64,000 bases of DNA, taken from Clostridiales bacterium. Its GTDB lineage: Bacteria > Bacillota > DSM-16504 > Desulfitibacterales > JAICDB01. This document shows, piece after piece, positions 17,165-26,484 of this stretch. The stretch lies in NCBI GenBank assembly GCA_020063565.1, contig JAICDB010000009.1, positions 1 through 64,000 of the forward strand, in the 5' to 3' direction. Both the position numbers and the translations under genes were made by a program. Below the pieces are notes generated by a model. It was given only the letters and a program-made list of their open reading frames with translations, had not been told where the DNA came from and did not search any database. How positions within the stretch are numbered: the first letter of the stretch is position 1; every line of letters starts with the position of its first letter.

Positions 17165-19135
17165 GTGAGTAATAATACATTGTACGTTACAACCCCCATC
17201 TACTATCCCAGCGATAAATTACATATCGGACACGCTCTAACAACCACCATGACAGATACCCTGGCTCGTTTTAAAAAAATGCAGGGTTATGATGTTTACT
17301 TTTTAACAGGTTCTGATGAGCACGGCCAAAAAATTCAAAGAAAGGCATACGAAGCAGGAAAAACTCCATTAGAATATGTAGATGAAATAGTAGCGACATT
17401 TAAAACTTTGTGGAAGGAACTGGACATTGAATACGATGACTTTATCAGAACATCTGAAGAGAGGCATAAAAAAGTAGTCCAGAAAATATTTCTGAAAATT
17501 TATGAGAAAGGCGATATTTATAAATCGGAATACGAGGGTTGGTATTGTACACCTTGTGAAAGTTTTTGGACCGAAAGACAGTTAAAGGTTGAAGATGGAA
17601 GCAAATTATGCCCTGATTGCGGCCGCACCGTAGAGCTTGTCAAGGAAGAAAGCTATTTCTTTAAAATGAGCAAGTATGCAGACAGGCTACTTGAACACAT
17701 CGAAAACAACCCTGATTTTATTCAGCCTGTCACCCGCCGTAATGAGATGATTTCCTTTATCAAACAGGGTTTGGAGGATTTATGTATTTCGAGGACTACC
17801 TTTGACTGGGGAATTCCGGTGCCAATTAATGAAAAACATGTCATATATGTCTGGTTTGATGCCCTTACAAACTATATTTCTGCTCTTGGCTACGGCACTG
17901 CAGACGATAGCAAGTTCCAAAAGTACTGGCCCAGTGCGGTGCATTTTGTTGGAAAGGATATAGTACGTTTCCATACGATTATTTGGCCTACCATTTTAAT
18001 GGCTGCTGATTTGCCTCTGCCCCGGAAGGTTTACGGCCATGGCTGGCTTCTGGTTGGCGGTGGTAAAATGTCCAAGTCTAAAGGAAATGTTGTGGATCCC
18101 ATGGTCTTAATTGATCGCTATGGTAGTGACGCAATCAGGTACTACCTGTTAAGGGAAATGCCAAAGGGTGAAGACGGCTATTATACTGAAAAATCCCTAG
18201 TTGAAAGGATAAACACAGATCTCGCCAATGATCTTGGCAACCTTTTAAGCAGAACCACAGCAATGATTAATAAATTTTGCCAGGGAAAAATTCCTCAACC
18301 CGGTGAAGCACATGAAATAGATAAAGAGCTACAATCCATGGCGGTGGAATTACCCAGTAAAGTAAATGAACTGGTTGAGAAATTTGAGTTTAATAATGCA
18401 CTGCAGGAAATCTGGAAACTGGTAAACCGTGCAAATAAGTACATTGATGAAACTGCCCCCTGGGCCCTTGCTAAAGACTCCAATTCTCGTGAGAGGCTTA
18501 ATACTGTCCTTTACCACATGGCAGAAGTGCTGAGAATAGTCACGGTTTTAATAGGGCCGTTCATGCCTAAAACTCCTGAAAAGGTCTGGCAGCAGCTTGG
18601 AATAACCGGCAAGAAGGAATCTCAAACATGGGAAAGTATTACATCCTGGGGCGCCTTACCGGCAGGAGTTGCAATTAATAGAGGAAATCCCCTCTTCCCG
18701 CGTTTGGAAATACCTCAGGAAGAGGAAAATGAAGATAACAAAACGGCAAAAAAACAATCTAAAAACAAGGTGAAGGAAGAGAAAAAGAAAGCACAGGCAG
18801 AAAAGAAAAGTGAGCAGATTACTATAGATGACTTTGCAAAGATAGATTTAAGGGTAGCTGAAGTTATAGAGGCGGAGAAGGTGGAAGGCTCCGATAAACT
18901 TCTCAAGCTGAAGGTAAAAGTAGGAGAAGAGGAAAGACAGATTGTAGCAGGCATTTCAAAACATTATAAGCCGGAAGAGCTTTTGGGCAAAAAGGTAGTT
19001 GTGGTCTATAACCTTAAACCTGCAAAGCTCATGGGGATTAAATCAGAGGGAATGCTGCTGGCTGCTTCAAATGAAGAAGGCTTGGGAGTTCTGACATTAG
19101 ATAAAGATGTTTCCAGTGGGGCGAAGGTAAAATGA
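17165..19135 (+). CDS. metG: Methionyl-tRNA synthetase
   Basis: This class I synthetase has HIGH in KLHIGHALTTT, a zinc knuckle (CTPCESFW...CPDCG) and KMSKS in GGGKMSKSKGNVVDP. The 656 residues include a C-terminal OB-fold tRNA-binding domain (about residues 555-656, IDLRVAEVIEAEKVEGSDKL), joined by a Lys-rich linker (about residues 530-550). The GTG start follows AGGGAGGGTAAAAATAAA. It overlaps tatD by 4 bases. Confidence 0.97.
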   Translation: MSNNTLYVTTPIYYPSDKLHIGHALTTTMTDTLARFKKMQGYDVYFLTGSDEHGQKIQRKAYEAGKTPLEYVDEIVATFKTLWKELDIEYDDFIRTSEERHKKVVQKIFLKIYEKGDIYKSEYEGWYCTPCESFWTERQLKVEDGSKLCPDCGRTVELVKEESYFFKMSKYADRLLEHIENNPDFIQPVTRRNEMISFIKQGLEDLCISRTTFDWGIPVPINEKHVIYVWFDALTNYISALGYGTADDSKFQKYWPSAVHFVGKDIVRFHTIIWPTILMAADLPLPRKVYGHGWLLVGGGKMSKSKGNVVDPMVLIDRYGSDAIRYYLLREMPKGEDGYYTEKSLVERINTDLANDLGNLLSRTTAMINKFCQGKIPQPGEAHEIDKELQSMAVELPSKVNELVEKFEFNNALQEIWKLVNRANKYIDETAPWALAKDSNSRERLNTVLYHMAEVLRIVTVLIGPFMPKTPEKVWQQLGITGKKESQTWESITSWGALPAGVAINRGNPLFPRLEIPQEEENEDNKTAKKQSKNKVKEEKKKAQAEKKSEQITIDDFAKIDLRVAEVIEAEKVEGSDKLLKLKVKVGEEERQIVAGISKHYKPEELLGKKVVVVYNLKPAKLMGIKSEGMLLAASNEEGLGVLTLDKDVSSGAKVK

Positions 19136-19908
19136 TAGAGCTTTTTGACAGCCATGCTCATCTAGATCATGAAAGGTTTACTGAAGACAAGAATGAAGTG
19201 CTGGAAAGGGCCAGGGAAAACGGTGTGCAATACATTCTCAATGCAAGTGGCGACCCTATTTCCTGTTATGATTCGGTAGCTCTAGCAGAAACGGAAGATA
19301 TGATTTATGCTGCAGTAGGGATTCACCCCCATGAAGCCAAAGTATTTACCGAAGATACTGTAGAGCTGTTAAGACACCTGGCTAGAAAGGATAAGGTAGT
19401 TGCAATAGGTGAAATAGGCCTTGATTATTACTATGACCATTCGGAACGAGAAATTCAAAGGGATGTATTCAGGAAACAGATTAGAATTGCAAGGGAAGTA
19501 GGGCTTCCCATAATAGTTCATGACAGGGATGCCCATGAAGATACCCTTATTATACTGAAAGAGGAAAATGCTCAAGATGTGGGAGGAGTTTTTCACTGCT
19601 TTTCAGGCAGTGTCCAGATGGCTCGAGAAATTTTAAAAATGGGATTTTATATTTCCATGGCAGGACCCGTTACCTTTAAAAACTCTAAAAAAGCCCCTGA
19701 AGTGGTTGGGGTAGTTCCTGAAGACAGGTTATTAATTGAAACTGATTGCCCCTATTTAAGCCCTGAACCAAAAAGAGGAAAAAGGAATGAACCAGGCCAC
19801 GTAAAATATGTGGCAGAAAAAATCGCTGAAATCAGGGGAGAGACTTTTGAACAGGTAGCTGGCTATACTACACAGAATGCCAAAAGACTATTTGGAATAA
19901 ATGATTAA
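19132..19908 (+). CDS. tatD: TatD-family deoxyribonuclease
   Basis: Metal-dependent hydrolase with DSHAHLDHERF, GEIGLDYYYDHSERE, HDRDAHEDT, FHCFSGS and ETDCPYLSPEPKRGKRNEP. These supply the His, Glu and Asp metal ligands. The 258-residue length is normal. metG-tatD coupling is conserved in Firmicutes. Confidence 0.95.
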   Translation: MIELFDSHAHLDHERFTEDKNEVLERARENGVQYILNASGDPISCYDSVALAETEDMIYAAVGIHPHEAKVFTEDTVELLRHLARKDKVVAIGEIGLDYYYDHSEREIQRDVFRKQIRIAREVGLPIIVHDRDAHEDTLIILKEENAQDVGGVFHCFSGSVQMAREILKMGFYISMAGPVTFKNSKKAPEVVGVVPEDRLLIETDCPYLSPEPKRGKRNEPGHVKYVAEKIAEIRGETFEQVAGYTTQNAKRLFGIND

Positions 19909-19920
19909 AAATAAACCTAA

Positions 19921-19964
19921 AAACCCTTGTTAATAACCGGCCATATTAACGAGGGTTTTTGCTT
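19921..19964 (+). terminator. Intrinsic terminator after tatD
   Basis: AAACCCTTGTTAATA pairs with TATTAACGAGGGTTT, then a T run. Confidence 0.9.
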
Positions 19965-20103
19965 TTTACAATATTTATTATTGACAGGGGAAGAGGATAA
20001 GTATAAACTATAAATGAGAAATATTATCAATTATACATAAAACTAAATAGAGGGCTAATTTTTTACTTTTCATTGATAATAACTTTCAATTAGGGGGAGT
20101 AGT

Positions 20104-20322
20104 ATGAAACTGGAGAATCTTAGAAGAGGGCAATCATTTAGGATAATCTCAATTCCTGATGATATAGTTAGAGCCCAGGCTATTCGCTTTGGTTTAGCTG
20201 AGGGAGAGATTGCGGTTTGTGAGGAGATTATACCAGCAGGGCCGATAGTTATTAAGAAAAACCGTCAGGAGATAGTACTAGGGAGGGGCCTCGCAAAATC
20301 AATACAAGTAGAACTGATATAA
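20104..20322 (+). CDS. feoA: Ferrous iron transport protein A
   Basis: The 72-residue SH3-like protein (LENLRRGQSFRIISIPDD...IVIKKNRQEIVLGRGLAKSI) matches the FeoA core that assists FeoB. AGGGGGAGTAGT precedes the ATG. It lies 14 bases before feoB and interrupts the usual tatD-yabE synteny. Confidence 0.9.
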   Translation: MKLENLRRGQSFRIISIPDDIVRAQAIRFGLAEGEIAVCEEIIPAGPIVIKKNRQEIVLGRGLAKSIQVELI

Positions 20323-20336
20323 GGGAGGGTACATTT

Positions 20337-22307
20337 ATGGCACATTGTCATGATACGGGATTAAAATTAGCTATACCTGAAAATGTAAAAAAAATAGTTT
20401 TGGCCGGAAACCCCAATACAGGTAAAAGCGTATTTTTCAATTACTTAACAGACCTATATGTGGATGTTTCAAATTATCCGGGAACCACTCTTGAAATTTC
20501 CCATGGAAAGATGGATGAGGATGTAATCATAGATACTCCCGGTGTATATGGCCTTTCTTCATTTAACGATGAAGAGAAAATTGCACGGGATATCATTATC
20601 AATGCAGATATTGTTCTCAATGTCGTTGATGCTGTTCACCTTGAAAGGGACTTATTTTTAACACAACAGATTATAGATACCGGAGTTCCGGTTGTTGTTG
20701 CTTTAAATATGGTAGATGAAGCTAAAAGACAGGGAATAGAGATAGATTACCAGGCTTTAAGCAGTCTGCTGGGGGTTCCTGTAATTCCTACTGTAGCAAT
20801 TAAAGGACAGGGGCTTGAAAAAGTAAAAAATACATTACATTCAGCTACAAAGGGCAGGATTACTCCAGGCTTGAAGAAAAGTTTAACTGACCTTATCAAT
20901 CGTGTAGGAAGCCAGGGTGAAGCTTTACTGGTTCTGGAAGGTGATGAGGTAGTTGCTTCCAGACACGGCATACTTCCAGGCAAAGAAAGAGACAAGGTTT
21001 ATATGGAGCGCAGAAAAAGGGTAAATGAAATAACTGCTGAAGTTCTAAAGGAAGTACGGCAGGGCGCAAGCTTTGCAACTACTCTGGGACGTTTAATGAT
21101 TAAGCCTGTAACAGGTATCCCCATTTTAGCGCTGGCGCTCTGGCTAATGTACAAGGCTATTGGTGTATTTGTTGCCCAGGATATTGTAGGTATTACAGAG
21201 GAAACAATAATGATCGGTATGTATGAGCCTGCAATCAAGGGCCTGATAAGTAAATACGTGACACTGGATTCTATTTTGGGACAGTTTTTAGCTGGGGAAT
21301 TTGGTATTTTAACAATGGCCCCCACATATTTGCTAGGTTTGTTAATGCCTTTAGTGGTTGGCTTCTACTTTTTCCTTGCCTTGTTTGAGGATTCCGGGTA
21401 TCTGCCCCGTATTGCAACCCTGACAGATAGGGTCTTAAGCAGTCTTGGTTTAAACGGCAGGGCAGTTATCCCTATGATTTTAGGTTTTGGTTGTGTAACT
21501 ATGGCAACTATTGTAACAAGGATTTTAGGCTCTGACAGGGAAAGACGAATAGCGATTTTCCTCCTGGGACTTACAATTCCCTGCTCAGCACAGCTTGGTG
21601 TCATAGTTGGCCTCTTGGCCGGGGTTGGAATTAAACTTACAATTATGTATATTGTTGTGATATTCTCCATGCTGGTAGCTGCCGGGACAATTTTGAATGC
21701 AATACTGCCCGGAAAGTCGACTGATCTCTTGATAGACCTTCCACCTTTAAGGATTCCAAGACTTGCAAATGTCTTGAAAAAAACCGGTGTAAAGTCTTAC
21801 GGTTTCTTAAAAGAAGCTGCCCCCCTCTTTGCACTGGGAGCAATTATAATTACGGGTTTACAGGTTACTGGAACCCTTGAAGTAATTCAAAATTTACTTG
21901 CTCCTATTACAGTTGGCTGGCTGGGGCTACCTAAAGAAGCTGCTACCGCCTTTGTAATGGGGATTGTAAGAAGGGATTTTGGAGCAGCCGGTCTAACAAG
22001 TTTAAGTCTTACTTCAATGCAAACTGTAGTTGCCCTCATTACCATAACATTGTTTGTTCCCTGTATAGCCTCAATCATGGTTTTATTTAAAGAAAGATCC
22101 AAAAAAGAGGCTGCAATCATTTGGAGTGCATCACTTGTCGTTGCCTTTATAGCTGGAGGTACTGTTGCCAGGCTAGCGAATATTTTTAGTACCGGTAACG
22201 AGGTAAATATTTTTGCCGTAACAATAGCATTTGTACTGCTCAGCATTGGAGCGATAGCAGTTACTAAAATATCTAGGAAAAAACTTTTTTCAACTTTTAG
22301 GGTGTGA
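20337..22307 (+). CDS. feoB: Ferrous iron transporter B
   Basis: The N-terminal G domain has G1 GNPNTGKSVFF, switch-region YPGTTLE, G3 DTPGVYG and G4 NMVDEAKR. The membrane domain (about residues 255-650) has multiple helices and conserved Cys in FGCVTMATI and IPCSAQLGV. At 656 residues it is complete and takes up Fe2+ under anoxia. Confidence 0.96.
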   Translation: MAHCHDTGLKLAIPENVKKIVLAGNPNTGKSVFFNYLTDLYVDVSNYPGTTLEISHGKMDEDVIIDTPGVYGLSSFNDEEKIARDIIINADIVLNVVDAVHLERDLFLTQQIIDTGVPVVVALNMVDEAKRQGIEIDYQALSSLLGVPVIPTVAIKGQGLEKVKNTLHSATKGRITPGLKKSLTDLINRVGSQGEALLVLEGDEVVASRHGILPGKERDKVYMERRKRVNEITAEVLKEVRQGASFATTLGRLMIKPVTGIPILALALWLMYKAIGVFVAQDIVGITEETIMIGMYEPAIKGLISKYVTLDSILGQFLAGEFGILTMAPTYLLGLLMPLVVGFYFFLALFEDSGYLPRIATLTDRVLSSLGLNGRAVIPMILGFGCVTMATIVTRILGSDRERRIAIFLLGLTIPCSAQLGVIVGLLAGVGIKLTIMYIVVIFSMLVAAGTILNAILPGKSTDLLIDLPPLRIPRLANVLKKTGVKSYGFLKEAAPLFALGAIIITGLQVTGTLEVIQNLLAPITVGWLGLPKEAATAFVMGIVRRDFGAAGLTSLSLTSMQTVVALITITLFVPCIASIMVLFKERSKKEAAIIWSASLVVAFIAGGTVARLANIFSTGNEVNIFAVTIAFVLLSIGAIAVTKISRKKLFSTFRV

Positions 22308-22312
22308 TAGTA

Positions 22313-22459
22313 ATGGAGAAAGATAGACTTTTTACCTGCCCCCAATGTAAGCTCAAGGTAGATATAAAAAAAACGCTGCGCTGTCCCCGCTGTAATGCCC
22401 TTCTTTTACAGGCCGGGTGTGACGGAAAGTGTAGTAAGTGTGCTGCAAATTGCAAATAG
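22313..22459 (+). CDS. Small Cys-rich (zinc-ribbon) protein downstream of feoB
   Basis: A 48-residue protein starting at ATG 22313, five bases after feoB. It has CPQCK, CPRCN and a terminal CDGKCSKCAANC, eight cysteines in all. The position suggests a role with FeoAB, like the short third Feo genes of other bacteria, but it does not resemble gammaproteobacterial FeoC helix-turn-helix proteins. It could bind zinc or iron. Confidence 0.7.
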   Translation: MEKDRLFTCPQCKLKVDIKKTLRCPRCNALLLQAGCDGKCSKCAANCK

Positions 22460-22480
22460 AATAATGTTTACCATTGCTTT

Positions 22481-22517
22481 AAAGCGCCGGAGAGCTGATT
22501 CTTTGGCGCTTTTTTGT
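22481..22517 (+). terminator. Terminator of the feo operon
   Basis: AAAGCGCC and GGCGCTTTTTT form the stem. Confidence 0.85.
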
Positions 22518-22620
22518 ATTTCATGGAAAACAAGTCACGCATGTATATTTCAGGAATAATATGGTAATAATTGGACTAGTAAAGGTATTAATAATTTTAA
22601 CCTTTTAGAGGTGAGGAACA

Positions 22621-23661
22621 ATGTATTTTAAAATCTCTAAAGTAAAAGAAAACTTTAAAGGTTTAACAAAAGAGGATTTTAAAAAAATATTAGTAATTAG
22701 TATTGTTGTAGCACTATTTGTAGCACTGGTAACAGGTGGTTACGTGTATGCCAAAAAGGATATTACTGTTACTGTAGATGGCAGGGTTATTCCTGTAGAA
22801 ACTTTTTCCTTTACTGTCCGGTCTGCACTTGATAAAGCTGGTATCGAAATAGAAAGTGCAGATGTAATTGAACCGTCGCTTGACGCAAGGCTAACTGAAG
22901 GCACTAATATTAAAATAACCAGGGCACTTCCTGTCATTGTTCATGTAGATGGACAGGTTAAGGAGGTCAAAATTGCTAATCCTACTGTAGAAAGTGTATT
23001 GGCTGAACTTGAGATAACTTTGGGAGACATGGACAAAGTTCAATCTAACCTTTTAGAAGGAGAAGATCCATTATACGTTAAAATCACCAGAGTTACTCAA
23101 AAAGTGGAAACCAGAGAAGTACCCGTTGACTATACCGTGAAGTTAATACCAGCTGATAATATGTTGAGAGGTGAAAGAAAAGTCATCCAAAAGGGACGGC
23201 AGGGCCTTAAAAAAGAAACATATCGAGTTACCTATGAGGACGGCAATAAGGTAGAGGAAGAAGTTTTAAAGAGTGAAGTAATCAGAAAACCTGTAGAAGA
23301 AACTGCTTTATTCGGTACCAAAAAACGTTGGGAGCCGGCTGATAGATATAAGCCAGGTTCGCCGGAGTTTACCCCTGTCAAAGAGCTGGAAGTTGAGGCC
23401 ACTGCCTATACCCATACCGGTAATACTACATTTACAGGAATTTGGCCATATGTAGGTATAGTTGCAGTGGACCCCAAAGTAATTCCCCTGGGAACCAAGA
23501 TGTATGTTGAAGGTTATGGCTTTGCAGAAGCCCAGGATACTGGAGGAGCTATCAAGGGTGAAAAGATAGATGTATTTATGGATACTCGGGAGGAAGCCCT
23601 CAAATGGGGTAGAAAAAAAGTAAAAGTTTATATATTGGAAACACTTAATAAGGGAAAATAA
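22621..23661 (+). CDS. DUF348/G5/3D-domain cell-wall protein (YabE-like), copy 1
   Basis: A 346-residue exported protein: basic N-terminus, a membrane segment at about residues 25-45, two to three DUF348 repeats (KDITVTVDGRVIPVETFSFT; ALPVIVHVDGQVKEVKIANP), a G5-like stretch and a C-terminal 3D domain (VEATAYTHTGNTTFTGIWP, GIVAVDPKVIPLGTKMYVEG, AQDTGGAIKG, IDVFM). YabE-type proteins are Rpf/MltA-like presumed peptidoglycan lytic enzymes. In Bacillus yabE lies between tatD and rnmV-ksgA, matching this place. Confidence 0.88.
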   Translation: MYFKISKVKENFKGLTKEDFKKILVISIVVALFVALVTGGYVYAKKDITVTVDGRVIPVETFSFTVRSALDKAGIEIESADVIEPSLDARLTEGTNIKITRALPVIVHVDGQVKEVKIANPTVESVLAELEITLGDMDKVQSNLLEGEDPLYVKITRVTQKVETREVPVDYTVKLIPADNMLRGERKVIQKGRQGLKKETYRVTYEDGNKVEEEVLKSEVIRKPVEETALFGTKKRWEPADRYKPGSPEFTPVKELEVEATAYTHTGNTTFTGIWPYVGIVAVDPKVIPLGTKMYVEGYGFAEAQDTGGAIKGEKIDVFMDTREEALKWGRKKVKVYILETLNKGK

Positions 23662-23717
23662 GAGGAAACATCTCATAACCTGTCGAATAGTAAGTAGGTG
23701 GATTACTATAGTGGCAG

Positions 23718-24731
23718 GTGATTTTTTTGGAGGCTTGGATTAGAGATTTGCGAAAAAGCATGAAAGAAAAGGAAAAGAAAAGAAAGAACAAAATTGTACT
23801 TGCGTTGGTCGTATCCTTAGTGATGATATTTATCATGGCCGGTTATTCCTGGGCCAAAAAAAATATCACTGTCAATATTGATGGTAAGGTGACAAAAGTT
23901 ACTACATTTCAAACTTCTGTGGCAGATGTCCTGGAGGATCAGGATATTGTAGTAAATGAAGGTGATATTTTATTCCCCAAAAAAAGTAGCATTCTTAGGG
24001 ACGGAATGACAATTACAATCCAGAGGGCTTTTCCTGTATTTATAGATGTAGATGGAACCAGATATCAACATAAAACTACTTCCTCTACTGTCAAAAAAAT
24101 TCTGCAAGCTGCAGGTGTTAAGGTTGCCCCTGTAGATATAGTTGAACCAAAATTGGATACGGAAATCCAGAATACAAAAATTATTAAAGTTACACGCGTC
24201 ACTCAAGAGACAGTAACTGAAAAGATTAAAATACCCTTTAAAGTGGAATATTTAGAGGATAATAATTTGGAAAAGGGATTAAATAAAATTGCTCAGAGGG
24301 GTAAAGAGGGACTCCTTCACAGAGAGTGGCTGGTAACCTATCATGATGGCAAAGAAGTGAAAAGAGAAATTGTTTCCGAAAGGATTATAACAGAACCTGT
24401 TAACAAAAAAGTTGAGGTGGGTACTAAAACCGTACTTGCCAGGGGTGGGGAAGTACTGAGGTTTAAAAAAGCTATTAATGTTGTGACTACAGCATATACT
24501 TATACAGGAAAGAATACTTATACGGGAACTTCCCCTCAAAAAGGAACGGTAGCAGTAGATCCTGACGTAATCCCCTTAGGCAGCAGGTTATATATTGAAG
24601 GTTACGGTTATGCAACAGCCCAGGATGTGGGAAGTTCAATAAAAGGCAATAGAATAGATCTCTTTATGGAAACAAGGGAAGAGGCCCTTAAATGGGGCCG
24701 TAGAAAAACTAAAGTGTATATTTTAGAGTAA
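23718..24731 (+). CDS. DUF348/G5/3D-domain cell-wall protein (YabE-like), copy 2
   Basis: A tandem paralogue of the preceding gene with the same order: N-terminal membrane segment, DUF348 repeats (KNITVNIDGKVTKVTTFQTS; AFPVFIDVDGTRYQHKTTSS), G5-like region and 3D domain (TTAYTYTGKNTYTGTSPQKG, TVAVDPDVIPLGSRLYIEG, DLFM). The start is uncertain: GTG 23718, TTG 23748 and ATG 23760 are in frame, with GGAGG at 23730-23735. The ATG would still keep the membrane anchor. Confidence 0.85.
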   Translation: MIFLEAWIRDLRKSMKEKEKKRKNKIVLALVVSLVMIFIMAGYSWAKKNITVNIDGKVTKVTTFQTSVADVLEDQDIVVNEGDILFPKKSSILRDGMTITIQRAFPVFIDVDGTRYQHKTTSSTVKKILQAAGVKVAPVDIVEPKLDTEIQNTKIIKVTRVTQETVTEKIKIPFKVEYLEDNNLEKGLNKIAQRGKEGLLHREWLVTYHDGKEVKREIVSERIITEPVNKKVEVGTKTVLARGGEVLRFKKAINVVTTAYTYTGKNTYTGTSPQKGTVAVDPDVIPLGSRLYIEGYGYATAQDVGSSIKGNRIDLFMETREEALKWGRRKTKVYILE

Positions 24732-24820
24732 TTATCAACAGTATCTTACTGTATAAATTTGTTAAAAATATCTAAATCTAAAAAGAAGAAAGGATTTAAG
24801 AGCGTGTTCTAAAAGGAGTA

Positions 24821-24846
24821 AACTTTTCGAACATCCTTTTTAAATA
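24821..24846 (+). repeat. Dispersed palindromic repeat, family A, minimal form
   Basis: GTGTTCTAAAAGGAGTAAAC followed by TTTTCGAACATCC is a minimal copy, lying directly before a long copy. Confidence 0.8.
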
Positions 24847-24849
24847 AAA

Positions 24850-24994
24850 GTTGGAAGAGGAGCACGAGAGACACGACCCGGCACTTAGTCCGACAATTAG
24901 TTTTTATTATACCGTTAGCTGTAGTTTGACTGATAAATTAATGGTAATTATGTGACTAATAGCTAAACTAAGTGCCGGGGAACATCCTCTTTAA
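24850..24994 (+). repeat. Dispersed palindromic repeat, family A, long form with nested palindrome
   Basis: The start GTTGGAAGAGGAGCACGAGA and the end GGAACATCCTCTTTAAGG are family A. The insert is bounded by CCCGGCACTTAG (24877-24888) and CTAAGTGCCGGG (24968-24979), a perfect 12-base inverted repeat. The copy ends right at the rsmA ribosome site. Confidence 0.8.
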
Positions 24995-25006
24995 GGAGAA
25001 GATTAG

Positions 25007-25876
25007 ATGGAAAGTATATATAGCCCCCGTGCTGTCCGGGATTTGCTAAAGAAAAATGGACTGCATGCTAAAAAAAGTCTTGGCCAAAATTTTCTAACTG
25101 ACCGCAATATAGTCCAAAAAATTGCTGAAGCTGCTGAGGTAGATTATGATACAGTCGTTGAAATAGGCCCCGGTATAGGTGCTTTAACGCTGGCTCTGGC
25201 AGCTAGAGCGGAACAAGTGATTGCACTGGAACTTGATAAAAAAATAGTACCTGTATTACGGGAAGTCACCTCCGGTTTTGCTAACATCACCATAGTGGAA
25301 GGAGATGCCGTTAAGGAAAATTTTGATACCCTGGTTGAAGGTGTGGCAGGACCCCAAAAAGCCCGAGAGGGTTATCGAGTTGCAGCAAATTTACCGTACT
25401 ATGTTACAACTCCTATCATTATGCATCTTTTTGAGAAAGATTTTAATATCAAAAGCATGGTTTTTATGATGCAAAAAGAAGTTGCAGACAGGATAATGGC
25501 TGAACCCGGTGGTAAAGATTACGGTTCTCTTTCTGTGGTGGTGCAGTTTTTTGCAAAACCTAGTTTAGTAACAAAGGTACCTCCAACTGTATTTTTGCCC
25601 CAGCCCGAAGTGGAATCAGCAGTTATAAGACTGGATAAGCATAAAAGTCCTCCGGTAAATATTTCTAATAAGGAATTCTTTTTCAAGGTGGTAAGGGCCG
25701 CTTTTGGAAAACGTAGGAAAACATTGCTGAACGCTTTATCTAATTCAGCTTTAAAATTGGATAAGACTTTAATCCAAAAGGCCTGTGAAAAATCCGGAAT
25801 AGATCCTAAAACCCGGGCCGAAACTTTATCCATTGAGCAGTTTGCAGATTTAAGCGAAAATTTATCAGCCTGGTGA
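25007..25876 (+). CDS. rsmA: 16S rRNA dimethyladenosine transferase (KsgA)
   Basis: It dimethylates A1518 and A1519 of 16S rRNA. Motifs are KKSLGQNFLTDRNIVQKI, VVEIGPGIGALTLALA (SAM), IVEGDAVK and AANLPYYVTTPI (catalytic NLPY). The 289-residue length is normal. TAAGGAGAAGATTAG precedes the ATG and abuts repeat A. rnmV, usually just upstream in Bacillus, is absent here. Confidence 0.96.
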   Translation: MESIYSPRAVRDLLKKNGLHAKKSLGQNFLTDRNIVQKIAEAAEVDYDTVVEIGPGIGALTLALAARAEQVIALELDKKIVPVLREVTSGFANITIVEGDAVKENFDTLVEGVAGPQKAREGYRVAANLPYYVTTPIIMHLFEKDFNIKSMVFMMQKEVADRIMAEPGGKDYGSLSVVVQFFAKPSLVTKVPPTVFLPQPEVESAVIRLDKHKSPPVNISNKEFFFKVVRAAFGKRRKTLLNALSNSALKLDKTLIQKACEKSGIDPKTRAETLSIEQFADLSENLSAW

Positions 25877-25891
25877 ACTAAATAAAAGTAA

Positions 25892-25930
25892 GTGTTCGAA
25901 AAGGAGCAAACTTTTCGAACACCCTCTAAA
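25892..25930 (+). repeat. Dispersed palindromic repeat, family A, minimal form
   Basis: GTGTTCGAAAAG pairs perfectly with CTTTTCGAACAC around the loop GAGCAAA. It ends just before the ribosome site of the next gene. Confidence 0.85.
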
Positions 25931-25940
25931 AGAAGGTGAC

Positions 25941-26417
25941 ATGATGAAATTTCGTAGCCCCAGTAAAGGAGAGATGACTTTAGAGGAGGTATTTAAAGAT
26001 ATTTTAAAGTTTATGGGGGGAAAACCTGACCATAAATTTAACCTGATTATTGGGACTGACTCTCAAACAACAAATTCAGGCACCTGTTTTGTTACTGCCA
26101 TAATTGTTCACCAGGTTGGTAAAGGTGCCATATATTACTACAGAAAAAAAAGCCAGCGTAAAATAACAAGCCTCAGGCAAAAGATATTTTTCGAGACTTC
26201 TCTCAGCTTGGAGACTGCTGGAAAAATAACCGGGAGGCTTGCTGAAAAAGGCCATGAAGAATTAAATGTCGAAATACACATCGATATAGGAACTAAAGGC
26301 GAAACCAAGGAATTGATCAGAGAAGTTGTTGGCATGGTTGTAGGAAGCGGTTACAATGCCAAAATAAAACCTGATTCATGCGGGGCATCGAAAGTTGCAG
26401 ATAAATATACAAAGTAA
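25941..26417 (+). CDS. RNase H-like YkuK-family protein
   Basis: A 158-residue protein of the YkuK (DUF458) type. Its N-terminal half has LIIGTDSQTTNSGTCFVTAI, an Asp-bearing first strand typical of RNase H-like folds, and EIHIDIGTKGETKELIREVV supplies a second acidic strand. The cellular role is unknown. AGAAGGTGAC precedes ATG 25941; ATG 25944 is also possible. Confidence 0.8.
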   Translation: MMKFRSPSKGEMTLEEVFKDILKFMGGKPDHKFNLIIGTDSQTTNSGTCFVTAIIVHQVGKGAIYYYRKKSQRKITSLRQKIFFETSLSLETAGKITGRLAEKGHEELNVEIHIDIGTKGETKELIREVVGMVVGSGYNAKIKPDSCGASKVADKYTK

Positions 26418-26484
26418 TTCTGAAGTTTGAATTAAAAACTTCTCTCCTGGAAATACTTAATTACAACAGAAATTTTTTAAAATG

